NCBI GenBank assembly: GCA_003513005.1
Contig: DOTD01000050.1
Coordinates: 15,002 to 79,001, forward strand
Length of the DNA stretch: 64,000 nt
Source of the DNA: Desulfotomaculum sp.
GTDB taxonomy: Bacteria; Bacillota; Desulfotomaculia; Desulfotomaculales; Nap2-2B
Direction: 5' to 3'
In this document: positions 1-8,673 of the stretch, one piece after another
How the letters are laid out: each line of letters starts with the position of its first letter
How positions within the stretch are numbered: position 1 is the stretch's first letter
The notes under the pieces: generated by a model
What the model was told of the DNA's origin: nothing
Databases searched by the model: none
What the model saw: only the letters and a program-made list of their open reading frames with translations
Translations under genes and position numbers: made by a program

Positions 1-1
1 C

Positions 2-817
2 GCGAGTCCAAGCGAACGTACAAATACCGGCCGCCGTGTTCTTGCCGAGAATCCCGATACACCGGGCAGTTTAGGCCTGGCTATCAGTGAAGCCGTTGAA
101 GAGGCTGCCGGACGTGAAGACACCAATTATTCCCTGGGCAGCGTTTTAAATCATGTCCTGCTGCACCAGACCGTGATTGGTCTGGAGGTTAAAGAACAGA
201 TGGCCAAAGCTGGTTATTACCCGGACGTAGTAATCGGGTGTGTCGGCGGAGGAAGCAATTTTGGGGGTTTTGCTTTCCCCTTTGCTTATGACAAAATAAC
301 CAAGGGAACGAAAGTACGCATGGTGGCTGTTGAGCCCACCGCCTGCCCGACACTTACGCGTGGACTGCACACCTATGATTTCGGTGATGTTGCCGGTTTT
401 ACACCGCTTCTTTACATGTATACCTTGGGGTCGGGCTTTATACCGCCGGGCATTCATGCAGGGGGCTTGAGGTATCACGGGGGTTCGCCGCTGCTTTCCC
501 AGTTGGTGGCAGATAAGATAATCGAAGCCCGGGCTCTTGATCAAACCTCGATTTTCAAGGGAGCAATTCAGTTTGCTAAGTGTGAGGGCATAGTTCCGGC
601 TCCTGAGTCCGCCCATGCAATTCAGCAGGCAATTGTGGAGGCAATCGAGGCAAGGGAAGCAGGGGAGGCAAGGACCATCCTGTTCAACCTGAGCGGGCAT
701 GGTCACCTTGATCTTGCCGCCTATGACAATTTCCTGTCCGGTAACCTAATTGACTATCCGCTTCCGGAGGAAGATTTAAAAGGGGCTTTAAGCAATCTGC
801 CAAAGGCTCCTGAATAG
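2..817 (+). CDS. trpB: TrpB2-type tryptophan synthase beta chain (5' end cut by window)
   Basis: Makes L-tryptophan from indole and L-serine with PLP. The gene is open from the first complete codon, so its N-terminal part, including the PLP lysine, lies outside. Visible hallmarks of the TrpB2 subfamily are PDTPGSLGLAISEAVEEA, then YSLGSVLNHVLLHQTVIG, the phosphate-binding glycine loop GCVGGGSNFGG, and the C-terminal SGHGHLDLAAYD. TrpB2 is usually longer (about 450 residues) than TrpB1 and often stands apart from trpA, acting as an indole salvage enzyme; no trp operon gene is next to it here. It converges on dnaK across a shared terminator. Confidence 0.9.
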   Translation, partial: ASPSERTNTGRRVLAENPDTPGSLGLAISEAVEEAAGREDTNYSLGSVLNHVLLHQTVIGLEVKEQMAKAGYYPDVVIGCVGGGSNFGGFAFPFAYDKITKGTKVRMVAVEPTACPTLTRGLHTYDFGDVAGFTPLLYMYTLGSGFIPPGIHAGGLRYHGGSPLLSQLVADKIIEARALDQTSIFKGAIQFAKCEGIVPAPESAHAIQQAIVEAIEAREAGEARTILFNLSGHGHLDLAAYDNFLSGNLIDYPLPEEDLKGALSNLPKAPE

Positions 818-830
818 GAATTGTATTAAA

Positions 831-877
831 AAAACCGTACGAAACGCGCCTTTTTGTGCGATCGTACGGTTTTTTTC
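831..877. terminator. Bidirectional rho-independent terminator between trpB and dnaK
   Basis: Perfect inverted repeat AAAACCGTACGA (831-842) and TCGTACGGTTTT (862-873), with a small inner CGC/GCG stem and T-rich tails in both directions. It sits between two convergent genes and can serve both. Confidence 0.9.
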
Positions 878-889
878 TTTTTAACTTTT

Positions 890-2788
890 TTAGCTTTTTT
901 CTTCAAATTCAGCGTCTACGACATCATCAGGCTTTGGCCTTCCCGGAGGAGGTCCGCCGGGACCGGGTGCGGCATTTTCTCCATGTGTTTTTTGATAGAC
1001 AGCTTCGGACAGCGAGTAGGCAGCCTGCTGGAGATCATCGTGCAGTGAACGCACCCTTTCAATCGGAGCATTTTCCTTTAAAGCAGTTTTCAAATCATTA
1101 AGTATCTGCTCGATACGGGCCTTTTCATGAACGGGGATACTATCCTGAAAATCTTTCAGCTGCCGTTCCACACGGTAAGCCAACCCGTCCGCCTCATTAC
1201 GCACTTCCACTTCCTGCTTGCGCTTTTTATCTTCCTCGGTATTCATTTCAGCATCTCTGACCATGCGGTCAATTTCCTCTTTGACGAGGCTGGTTGAACC
1301 TGTTATGGTAATGGTCTGTTCTTTGGCCGTTGCTTTATCCCTCGCATTGACTTTGAGTATGCCGTTTGCGTCTATGTCGAAGGTGACTTCGATTTGCGGC
1401 ATTCCCCGGGGCGCCAAAGGGATGCCGTCCAATTTAAACTGTCCGAGCGAACGGTTGTCCCTGGCCATTTCCCTTTCTCCCTGGAGAACATGAATATCAA
1501 CAGCCGGCTGGCTGTCCTCCGCGGTGGTGAAAATTTGGCTGCGCTTTGTCGGAATGGTCGTGTTTCGCTCGATAATCTTGGACATTATTCCCCCCAGTGT
1601 TTCTACCCCCAGGGAGAGAGGTGTAACATCAAGCAGGACGACATCTTTTACCTCACCGACTAAAACACCCGCCTGTATGGCTGCGCCGACGGCGACTACC
1701 TCATCAGGATTAACGCCCTGATTCGGCTCCCTTCCCCCGGTCATTTCGCGGACAAGCTTCTGTACAGCCGGGATACGCGTCGAGCCGCCTACCAGGATTA
1801 CTTCATCAATGTCCTTCTCGCTGAGTTTGGCGTCGGCTAGGGCTGTTTTAACCGGTCCCCGGCAGCGTTCAACCAGGTAATGGGTCAAATCGTCGAATTT
1901 CGCCCTGGCAAGCTTCATGTCCAGATGCTTGGGTCCGCTGGCGTCGGCAGTGATAAAAGGAAGACTGATATTTGTTTCAAGCGTTGTGGACAGCTCTGTC
2001 TTGGCTTTCTCAGCGGCCTCGATAAGGCGCTGCAAGGCCTGTTTGTCGGACCTCAAGTCGATGCCGTAATTCTTCTTGAATTCGTCAGCCATCCAATTCA
2101 CTATTTCCTTGTCGAAGTTATCCCCGCCCAGATGAGTGTCGCCGTTGGTTGATTTAACTTCAAAAACACCGTCTCCGACTTCAAGGATGGAAACATCAAA
2201 GGTACCTCCACCGAGGTCGAAAACCATGACCATTTCGTTATTTTTCTTATCCATTCCGTATGCTAAAGAGGCTGCCGTCGGTTCGTTGATTATTCTCAGC
2301 ACATTTAAACCGGCTATTTTCCCCGCGTCTTTGGTTGACTGACGCTGGGCGTCGTTAAAATATGCCGGAACGGTAATTACGGCGTCGACAACTTTTTCAC
2401 CAAGGTATTTTGACGCGTCGTCAACTAATTTTTTCAGTATCATTGCTGAAATTTCCTCAGGCGCGTAGTTTTTATCGCCGACTTGGAAGCGTACGGCGTC
2501 GTTCGGCCCTGAAACTGCTTTATAAGTTACAAGGTTTCTTTCCTCGCTGACTTCCGAATAACGCCGTCCAATGAAACGCTTGATTGAAAACAGTGTTTTT
2601 TCCGGGTTTAGGGCTGCCTGACGCCTGGCTATCTGCCCGACAAGCCTTTCACCATCGTCTTTAAAAGCTACTACTGAAGGTGTGGTCCGGCTTCCTTCGG
2701 CGTTAACTATCACCGTGGGTTTGCCGCCTTCCATAACCGCCACAACTGAATTTGTTGTACCAAGGTCAATTCCTACTGCTTTAGCCAT
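890..2788 (-). CDS. dnaK: Molecular chaperone DnaK (Hsp70)
   Basis: ATP-dependent Hsp70 chaperone of the cytoplasm. Full length at 632 residues: nucleotide-binding domain with GIDLGTTNSVVAVMEGG at the N-terminus, the phosphate-2 loop VFDLGGGTFDVSILE, the adenosine motif VILVGGSTRIPAVQ, then the substrate-binding domain (LLDVTPLSLGVETLGG) and a helical lid ending DDVVDAEFEEKS, the classical C-terminal tail. It lies alone: grpE and dnaJ are not adjacent, unlike the usual hrcA-grpE-dnaK-dnaJ operon, so a second dnaK elsewhere is possible. A consensus promoter is visible upstream, and an HspR-type regulator gene precedes it on the same strand. Confidence 0.97.
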   Translation of the reverse strand: MAKAVGIDLGTTNSVVAVMEGGKPTVIVNAEGSRTTPSVVAFKDDGERLVGQIARRQAALNPEKTLFSIKRFIGRRYSEVSEERNLVTYKAVSGPNDAVRFQVGDKNYAPEEISAMILKKLVDDASKYLGEKVVDAVITVPAYFNDAQRQSTKDAGKIAGLNVLRIINEPTAASLAYGMDKKNNEMVMVFDLGGGTFDVSILEVGDGVFEVKSTNGDTHLGGDNFDKEIVNWMADEFKKNYGIDLRSDKQALQRLIEAAEKAKTELSTTLETNISLPFITADASGPKHLDMKLARAKFDDLTHYLVERCRGPVKTALADAKLSEKDIDEVILVGGSTRIPAVQKLVREMTGGREPNQGVNPDEVVAVGAAIQAGVLVGEVKDVVLLDVTPLSLGVETLGGIMSKIIERNTTIPTKRSQIFTTAEDSQPAVDIHVLQGEREMARDNRSLGQFKLDGIPLAPRGMPQIEVTFDIDANGILKVNARDKATAKEQTITITGSTSLVKEEIDRMVRDAEMNTEEDKKRKQEVEVRNEADGLAYRVERQLKDFQDSIPVHEKARIEQILNDLKTALKENAPIERVRSLHDDLQQAAYSLSEAVYQKTHGENAAPGPGGPPPGRPKPDDVVDAEFEEKS

Positions 2789-2897
2789 TATTTAACCCCC
2801 TTATATCATATTTTTGATTATTTTTTAAATCTTATCCTCGCCAGGATGTATATTAATTATGAAGAGACAGATTGTTGCATTCGAATTCCATGTTTAA

Positions 2898-2926
2898 ATT
2901 ATAAAACTTAACAACAATATTGTCAA
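2898..2926 (-). promoter_or_regulatory. Sigma-A promoter of dnaK with overlapping palindrome
   Basis: On the minus strand TTGACA (2921-2926) is followed by a 17-base spacer and TATAAT (2898-2903), a perfect housekeeping promoter. The 10-bp palindrome ACAATATTGT (2914-2923) overlaps the -35 box. A related sequence overlaps the -35 box of the hspR promoter. No CIRCE or classical HAIR element was seen. Confidence 0.75.
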
Positions 2927-2992
2927 GGATATTTACAGCATATATGTAGTATATTTATACAGACTAATATGCTTTTCTTGATAAATGTGTTT

Positions 2993-3268
2993 TTAATCTT
3001 CATCCTCCAGGTTTATGCCGTACCGCTCTTCTATTTTCAGGATAATTTTTACTCCTGCCAGGTTGACGCACCTGGTTTGGGTAAGATACCGGATATGCCT
3101 GACCACAGTAATATCTTTTTGAGAGTAAAGACGGATGTTGCCCTCCGTCCTGGAGGGAGTAAGAAGGCCGAATTCCTCATAAATGCGCAGAGTTCGGGGG
3201 TGAACCTGAGCTAATCTGGCAGCAACACTGATTACATAAACAGGTTGATTATTATCTGTCTTGATCAT
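2993..3268 (-). CDS. hspR: MerR-family heat-shock regulator, HspR-like
   Basis: A 91-residue MerR-type DNA-binding protein. The start PVYVISVAARLAQVHPRTLR and the helix-wing segment IYEEFGLLTPSRTEGNIRLYS match the HspR subgroup, as does the internal CVNLAGVKIILKIEE. HspR represses chaperone genes and in actinobacteria works with DnaK as co-repressor. The neighbouring dnaK on the same strand, 204 bases downstream with its own promoter, fits this role. It is shorter than most HspR proteins (about 120-150 residues), lacking a long C-terminal tail. Another MerR function cannot be excluded. Confidence 0.78.
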   Translation of the reverse strand: MIKTDNNQPVYVISVAARLAQVHPRTLRIYEEFGLLTPSRTEGNIRLYSQKDITVVRHIRYLTQTRCVNLAGVKIILKIEERYGINLEDED

Positions 3269-3306
3269 TTTTTGCCCTCGCTTTTTAAGAAAAGTTCTTA
3301 ATAAAA

Positions 3307-3335
3307 AGCATAAACTATAACAATGGCATTGTCAA
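3307..3335 (-). promoter_or_regulatory. Sigma-A promoter of hspR with overlapping inverted repeat
   Basis: Minus-strand TTGACA (3330-3335), 17-base spacer, TATGCT (3307-3312). The interrupted palindrome ACAATG-G-CATTGT overlaps the -35 box, much like the dnaK promoter (CCTTGACAAT followed by ATTGTT in both), so it may be an autoregulatory site. Confidence 0.7.
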
Positions 3336-3398
3336 GGTATGTAATCTTTCACAGTATACAGGAAACAGGAATCAAACCCGTCTGTCAATCCCTCTGTC

Positions 3399-3427
3399 TT
3401 GACGCGATGCTGCAGTCATGCTAAAAT
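3399..3427 (+). promoter_or_regulatory. Sigma-A promoter of the lysine riboswitch-lysA transcript
   Basis: TTGACG (3399-3404), a 17-base spacer, TAAAAT (3422-3427), about 40 bases upstream of the riboswitch aptamer. Confidence 0.75.
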
Positions 3428-3465
3428 TAAGCTAATTTAAATAAAATTGCCTCATTTCACCAGGG

Positions 3466-3655
3466 GTGAGGTAGAGGAGCGGGCTGCAAGAGTAAGTTTG
3501 TCTTTTATATCCGGCAATGTGTTTAGGGCAAAAAGAAAGGGCATCCCGCCGAAGTCCGAAAGCTGCCGGGGTTTTTGGGCTGGGTCGGCGCCGAAAAGAC
3601 GCCGGACTGTTACCGCGGCAAACAAACCTCATTGCCCGGTGGAGCGCTATCTCAG
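3466..3655 (+). promoter_or_regulatory. Lysine riboswitch (L box) in the lysA leader
   Basis: The leader carries the conserved L-box pieces in order: GTAGAGGAGC, then CAAGAGTAA, then GGGCATCCCGCCGAAGT, then the GGGCTGGGTCGGCGCCG arm, GGACTGTTACCG and CCGGTGGAGCGCTATCT. Helix P1 closes between TGAGGTAG (3467-3474) and CTATCTCA (3647-3654). Lysine binding is expected to lower expression of the downstream lysA. This explains most of the 484-base gap between hspR and lysA. Confidence 0.9.
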
Positions 3656-3686
3656 GTGGGAGGGAGGCTTGATTAATCAGTTTTTT

Positions 3687-3719
3687 AGCGGCCTTCCTGT
3701 AACGGGCCGCTTATTTATG
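3687..3719 (+). terminator. Candidate expression-platform terminator of the lysine riboswitch
   Basis: AGCGGCC (3687-3693) pairs with GGCCGCT (3705-3711), followed by a weak T-rich stretch (TATTTATGT) just before the lysA ribosome site. The U tract is imperfect, so the platform could alternatively act on translation. Confidence 0.55.
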
Positions 3720-3752
3720 TAAATCATGTTATAGCTGCAGGAGGAATTTCTA

Positions 3753-5102
3753 ATGAGATTTCACGGGACTATGAATATAAACAGCCGGGGGCGGCTTGAA
3801 ATTGGCGGATGCGATACAGTTGAACTGGCACAAAGGTTCGGAACACCGCTGTATGTCCTTGACGAGCGTTTATTCAGGCAGAACTGCCGTGATTATTACC
3901 GGTCTTTTACTGCGGAGTACGGCTCAGGCGTTATTTATGCCGCAAAAGCCCTGCTCACCTTAAGCGTTTGCCGAATGGTCGAGGAAGAGGGTCTGGGTCT
4001 TGATCTTGTTTCCGGGGGAGAACTGTACACCGCTGTTCAGGCAGGATTTCCAATGGGACGTGTATATTTTCACGGAAACAACAAATCGCCTGAAGAAATA
4101 AGGTTTGCCCTTAAATCCGGTGTCGGCCGGTTTGTAGTCGACAATATATATGAACTTGAACTTTTAGATTATCTGTCTGGTGAGAATAAGCTCAAAGCAC
4201 AGGTTATCCTGCGTCTTACGCCGGGTATTGAGGCGCACACGCACGAGTACATTAAAACGGGGCAGATTGACAGCAAGTTCGGTCTGGTGATTGAAAACGG
4301 CCAGGCCCTGTCAGCTATAGAAAGAGCGTTGTCAAAGGAGAATATCACCCTTTTGGGGCTGCATTGCCACATCGGATCGCAAATCTTTGAGCTGGATTCT
4401 TATAATCACAGTGCTTCAGTGATGATGGATTTTTGTGCCAGTGTTTATAAAGATACCGGTTGGATGGCCAGGGAACTTAACCTTGGCGGAGGCCTTGGAA
4501 TCTTTTATTCTGGTGAGGATAGACCGCCGCAGGTAAGGGAATATGCTGACAACATAATGAGGATTATTGATGAAAAAGCCCGCCTGTCAGGGCTGGCAAC
4601 TCCCAGGGTAATAGTAGAACCCGGTCGTTCCATCTGCGGCCCGGCGGGGACAACTCTCTATACAGTTGGAGCAATCAAAGAAATACCCGGGATACGCACT
4701 TATGTTGCGGTTGACGGCGGGATGGGAGATAACCCGCGTCCGGCCCTTTACCAGGCTCGTTATGAGGCCTGCCTGGCTAATAAAATTACACAGGATCCAG
4801 TTCAACTGGTGTCAGTAGCCGGGAAGTGCTGTGAATCGGGAGACATGCTGATCTGGGATATAAAACTTCCCATTGTTGAGGCTGGTGATATTATGGCAGT
4901 TAGCTGCACGGGAGCATATAATTACGCCATGTCCATGAATTACAACCGCCTCCCCAGGCCTGCTATGGTGATGGTTAATGACGGGATTACCGACCTTATC
5001 CTGGAAAGGGAATCGTATGAAGATATCATAAGCCATGACCGGATGCCTGATAGGCTGGTCAAAAAAGGCGGGCAGTTGAAAAACATTGCCTCGGCAGGAT
5101 GA
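3753..5102 (+). CDS. lysA: Diaminopimelate decarboxylase
   Basis: Last step of the DAP route: meso-diaminopimelate to L-lysine plus CO2, PLP-dependent. At 449 residues it is full length. The alanine-racemase-fold barrel carries the PLP lysine in VIYAAKALLTL (near residue 64), the HCHIGSQI motif near 205 and EPGRSICGPAG near 289; the C-terminal beta domain contains GKCCESGDML and the CTGAYNYAMS segment. The start follows GGAGG by a good distance. The lysine riboswitch directly upstream confirms the role and the regulation. Confidence 0.96.
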   Translation: MRFHGTMNINSRGRLEIGGCDTVELAQRFGTPLYVLDERLFRQNCRDYYRSFTAEYGSGVIYAAKALLTLSVCRMVEEEGLGLDLVSGGELYTAVQAGFPMGRVYFHGNNKSPEEIRFALKSGVGRFVVDNIYELELLDYLSGENKLKAQVILRLTPGIEAHTHEYIKTGQIDSKFGLVIENGQALSAIERALSKENITLLGLHCHIGSQIFELDSYNHSASVMMDFCASVYKDTGWMARELNLGGGLGIFYSGEDRPPQVREYADNIMRIIDEKARLSGLATPRVIVEPGRSICGPAGTTLYTVGAIKEIPGIRTYVAVDGGMGDNPRPALYQARYEACLANKITQDPVQLVSVAGKCCESGDMLIWDIKLPIVEAGDIMAVSCTGAYNYAMSMNYNRLPRPAMVMVNDGITDLILERESYEDIISHDRMPDRLVKKGGQLKNIASAG

Positions 5103-5159
5103 GAAAATTAAATAGATAATTGGATAATTGGCTGGTTTTACCAGATGCAAAGAATAGTG

Positions 5160-5291
5160 TATAATTAGATGGTGAGATATCCATGCTGCCGAAGCAGCGC
5201 CGGCTAAAGGATGAAAATTCGCCAGGTAAAGGGAGGACAATGCCTTAAATGCGATTTTGAGCCTTCATTCAAAGAACGAGAGAAGAACGAG
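5160..5291 (+). repeat. Dispersed intergenic repeat, head plus left part of body (copy 1)
   Basis: A promoter-like TTTACC (5137-5142), 17 bases, TATAAT (5160-5165) is followed 18 bases later by the head hairpin ATGCTGCCGAAGCAGCGCC (starts 5183) and AAGGATGAAAAT. Then comes the body that begins at the terminal repeat GGGAGGACAA (5231-5240) and shares TGCGATTTTGAGCCTT with the copies near 21.9 and 34.4 kb. The body breaks off near 5291, where a GGGGACGGT-type repeat starts. See also the copies at 21846, 34321, 39709 and 43872. Confidence 0.7.
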
Positions 5292-5358
5292 AGAACCGTC
5301 CCCCTGTATTTTTTAATGATGCCTTTGTTGTCAAGAGAACCGTCCCCTTGTGTTAACG
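5292..5358 (-). repeat. Two GGGGACGGT-core repeats
   Basis: Reading the minus strand, AACACAAGGGGACGGTTCTC (about 5337-5356) and ATACAGGGGGACGGTTCTC (about 5292-5310) are two copies of the same short repeat also found near 34.26 and 63.89 kb. They lie in the 280-base gap before the CCA-nucleotidyltransferase fusion gene. Confidence 0.75.
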
Positions 5359-5382
5359 AATAAATAGTGAGGTTCCCGCGGA

Positions 5383-7995
5383 TTGGAAATTATAACCACG
5401 CACAGTAAGACAGACCTTGACGCATTTGCTTCGATGGTAGCGGCGCAAAAGATCTATCCTATGGCCCTGCCTGTCTTTTCCGGCAAGCATTCACCCAATG
5501 TGGAAGAATTTATTTCTCTGCATAAGGACATACTGGATTTTTACACGGTCAGGGATATAGATCTTTCGAAGGTCAGCAGGGTAATTATTGTCGACACGAA
5601 GAACCCCAGGCGGCTGGACAAGTTGGCCGATGCGTTTAAACCCGGAGTTGAGATCCATATTTACGACCATCACCCCTGGGTAAACGGTGACCTACATGGA
5701 GATCTGGAAGTGGTTGAAATGGTCGGCGCCACAACGACCCTGCTGATCGAAAAAATACGCGGGCAGGGTGTGCCAATCACTGCGCTTGAAGCCACGATTC
5801 TTGCCCTTGGCATATATGAGGATACCGGTGCGCTGACTTTTACTAGCACTACGGCCAGAGATGTGCAGGCAGTTGCTTTTTTATTGGAAAAGGGCGCCAA
5901 TCTTGGAGTAGTAGCCGGTTTCCTGGGCAGGCCGTTCACCCAGGAGCAAAAAAACCTGTTGAAGAAACTGCTGCTATCGGCTGATCACCATCAAATAAAC
6001 GGTTTTAATATCTTAACCTACAATGCCGAGGCGCCTGAATTTATAGTCGGCCTGGATATTCTGACCCATACACTTTCAAAAATCGAACAGCCCGATGCGA
6101 TTTTTACAGTTGTCAAAATGGAAGATCGCGTTTATATAGTCGCCAGAAGCAATGTGTTCCAGATTAACGCAGGGGAAATACTTGCCTGCCTGGGCGGGGG
6201 CGGCCATGCGGGGGCAGCCTCGGCTGTTTTAAAAGGCTCTGAAATCAATGAGGTTATGGAAAAGCTGCTGGCTTTTATGAGGGAGAAAGTCCGCCCGCCT
6301 CTTACCTGCCGCGGAATCATGTCCAGTCCGGTTAAAACTATCGGTCCGAACACTCCGATCAGCGAGGCCGGACAGGTGATGCTCCGGTACGGTCACAGCG
6401 GCCTTCCGGTAGTAAGGGAAAAGCAGCTCCTGGGTGTCATTTCACGGCGTGATGTTGAAAAAGCCATCCGCCATGGCCTCGGCCATGCTCCTGTAAAAGG
6501 TTTTATGACAAACAGGTTGATTTCTGTACATCCGGATATGCCGGTATCTGAAGTAAGGGAATTGATGATTGAACATGACATCGGCAGGGTCCCGGTAGTA
6601 GAAGGTGGTTTTTTGGTTGGAATTGTTTCGCGTTCCGATGTGCTGCAGACCCTGCATGGGAAAATACCGTCCCGGTATCAGGTGATGTATTCTTCGTCCC
6701 TGCCGGTTCACCCGGCCAATGTAAAGGGAACCCTTGATGCGTTTTTACCCCCTTTTATCCGGGAACTGTTATACAAGGCCGGCGAACTCGGCGACAGATT
6801 CGGCTGCCAGGTTTATGCCGCCGGGGGTATTGTGCGCGATATTTTGCTTAAAACCGTAAACCTTGACGTGGATCTGGTTGTTGAGGGGGACGGTATTGCG
6901 CTGGCCTCTGCGCTGGGTGAATTTTACGGTGTGCGGGTCAGGGCGCACAGGCAGTTTGGGACAGCCCAACTAATCTTTTCCGAGGATTTTAAGGTGGATG
7001 TGGCAACGGCAAGGGTGGAATATTACGAGTATCCCGCCGCTCTGCCCAAAGTGGAAAGCTCGACACTGCACCAGGACCTTTACCGGCGCGATTTCACAAT
7101 TAACGCCATGGCGATATATCTTGATCAGGAGCGCTTCGGAGAATTGGTCGATTATTTCGGGGGACGGCAGGATCTTCTGGGCGGTCAGATCCGCGTGCTG
7201 TACAACTTGAGCTTCATTGAGGATCCAACGCGCATTTTAAGAGCTGTGAGGTTCGAGCAGCGCTATAATTTTTTCATCGAATCCCAGACTTTAAGGTTCC
7301 TTGTGGAAGCAGTGGATCAACAGGTGTTAAAAATGGTCTCTTCGGAACGTGTCTGGGAGGAAATAAAACATATCTTTTCCGAACAGCGATCGGGTGAGAT
7401 GCTGGCCCGCCTGGATAACCTGGGGGTCTGGCCATTTATTTTTCCTGAAGTGCCCTACCGGGAAGTTGAACCCGCCCTTAAAGATATAGGGTATTCTCTG
7501 GAAAAACTTCGGGAATGGGATATTTACGTTCCTTCCAAGAGATGGCTTTGCTATCTGATTGCCGTTATGCACAGGCTTGATCCGGAAACTGCCCGGATCA
7601 TTTGCGGAAGGTATCATCTTAGAAAGCGTCTGACGGAAAACGTTGTAGCCTCCATAACCGGCTGCCCGGCTATTCTGTCGGGGGTCCGGAATAGTTACAA
7701 TAAAGAAAACGTTGGCAAACTCGCCAAGCTGATTTTGGAAATACCCCGTGAAGCTTATCCGCTGCTGGTTGCTCTTGCGGCCGGGGAGAGAATGCGCGAT
7801 CAATTGCGCAGCCTTCTGGAATTTGTTCTCAAAAGCCGTCCGAGCATAGACGGGAAGTTTATTAAGGGTTTGGGATACCGCCCCGGGCCAATCTTTCGCC
7901 GTACAATCGACGCCGTATGGCAGGCCCGCCTGGAGGGCAGGGTAAAGAGCAGGGAGGACGAAGAGGCTTTTGTCCGGCAATACCTGAATCAATAG
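5383..7995 (+). CDS. DHH phosphoesterase - CBS pair - CCA/poly(A) nucleotidyltransferase fusion
   Basis: An 870-residue three-part protein. The N-terminal DHH/DHHA1 phosphoesterase has THSKTDLDAFASMV, the diagnostic IYDHHPW near residue 95 and GGGGHAGAAS near 270. Two CBS domains follow (MSSPVKTIGPNTPISE near 313, MTNRLISVHPDMPVSEV near 375). The C-terminal part is a class II tRNA nucleotidyltransferase head: AAGGIVRDILL near 478 and DVDLVVEGDG supply the metal-binding aspartates, then YRRDFTINAMAIY. Known relatives act on tRNA 3' ends (CCA or A addition) and are found in Clostridia and deep-branching bacteria. The CBS pair suggests adenine-nucleotide sensing (inference). Start is TTG at 5383, with GAGG ten bases upstream. 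Confidence 0.88.
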   Translation: MEIITTHSKTDLDAFASMVAAQKIYPMALPVFSGKHSPNVEEFISLHKDILDFYTVRDIDLSKVSRVIIVDTKNPRRLDKLADAFKPGVEIHIYDHHPWVNGDLHGDLEVVEMVGATTTLLIEKIRGQGVPITALEATILALGIYEDTGALTFTSTTARDVQAVAFLLEKGANLGVVAGFLGRPFTQEQKNLLKKLLLSADHHQINGFNILTYNAEAPEFIVGLDILTHTLSKIEQPDAIFTVVKMEDRVYIVARSNVFQINAGEILACLGGGGHAGAASAVLKGSEINEVMEKLLAFMREKVRPPLTCRGIMSSPVKTIGPNTPISEAGQVMLRYGHSGLPVVREKQLLGVISRRDVEKAIRHGLGHAPVKGFMTNRLISVHPDMPVSEVRELMIEHDIGRVPVVEGGFLVGIVSRSDVLQTLHGKIPSRYQVMYSSSLPVHPANVKGTLDAFLPPFIRELLYKAGELGDRFGCQVYAAGGIVRDILLKTVNLDVDLVVEGDGIALASALGEFYGVRVRAHRQFGTAQLIFSEDFKVDVATARVEYYEYPAALPKVESSTLHQDLYRRDFTINAMAIYLDQERFGELVDYFGGRQDLLGGQIRVLYNLSFIEDPTRILRAVRFEQRYNFFIESQTLRFLVEAVDQQVLKMVSSERVWEEIKHIFSEQRSGEMLARLDNLGVWPFIFPEVPYREVEPALKDIGYSLEKLREWDIYVPSKRWLCYLIAVMHRLDPETARIICGRYHLRKRLTENVVASITGCPAILSGVRNSYNKENVGKLAKLILEIPREAYPLLVALAAGERMRDQLRSLLEFVLKSRPSIDGKFIKGLGYRPGPIFRRTIDAVWQARLEGRVKSREDEEAFVRQYLNQ

Positions 7996-8005
7996 GGGGG
8001 TTGTA

Positions 8006-8635
8006 ATGTTTAATTTTCCGACTCTTTATGATATAGCAATTTTGCTTCCGGCAGTCGTAATCGGCCTTACTTTTCACGAGTATGCCCACGGCTGGGCTGC
8101 CGACCGGCTCGGCGACAGGACGGCCCGCTACATGGGACGCCTGACCTTAAACCCGGTTGCCCACATTGATGTAGTCGGGCTGATCATGATTTTTATTGCT
8201 GGATTCGGTTGGGCAAAGCCCGTACCGGTCAACCCCCTGAACCTGGTTGGTGATATGCGCCGGAGTTTGATGCTGGTTTCACTGGCAGGGCCTGCTACAA
8301 ACCTGCTGATTGCCGTATTGGGAGCAGTTCTCCTTGGGCTGGGAGGTTGGAAAATACCTTACGGCAATGAAATTTTCAACAAGATTATTTTACTCAATCT
8401 GGTTCTGGCAATTTTCAACCTTATCCCGGTGCCGCCCCTGGATGGTTCGAAAATACTGGCCGGGCTTTTGCCAGGACGGCAGGAATGGCTTTCCGCCATT
8501 GAAAATTACGGAACGCTGATTTTGATCCTGCTTCTGTTTACCGGGGTGGTCGGTTTTATAATCAGGCCGATAATCATACCGTTGTATAATTTGTTAATCG
8601 TACTGGCGCAGGGACTGTCGCAAGTAATATCTTAA
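8006..8635 (+). CDS. Site-2 protease family (M50) integral membrane metalloprotease
   Basis: A 209-residue membrane protein with the zinc motif HEYAHG near residues 22-27 in the first hydrophobic helix, and a second metal-ligand segment NLIPVPPLDGSKIL near 139-152. These are the two hallmarks of S2P/M50B proteases; there are no PDZ or CBS domains, as in the small YwhC-like group. The substrate is unknown. It starts 10 bases after the CCA-fusion gene behind GGGGGG and is probably cotranscribed with it and with trpS downstream. Confidence 0.9.
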   Translation: MFNFPTLYDIAILLPAVVIGLTFHEYAHGWAADRLGDRTARYMGRLTLNPVAHIDVVGLIMIFIAGFGWAKPVPVNPLNLVGDMRRSLMLVSLAGPATNLLIAVLGAVLLGLGGWKIPYGNEIFNKIILLNLVLAIFNLIPVPPLDGSKILAGLLPGRQEWLSAIENYGTLILILLLFTGVVGFIIRPIIIPLYNLLIVLAQGLSQVIS

Positions 8636-8673
8636 AATAATAAAAAGATTTTAAACTGGGAAAGGAGATATCA

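Noticed and set aside
2789..2992. CIRCE or classical HAIR element upstream of dnaK
   Set aside because: Neither TTAGCACTC-N9-GAGTGCTAA nor CTTGAGT-N7-ACTCAAG is present on either strand in this gap; only the -35-overlapping palindrome was found.
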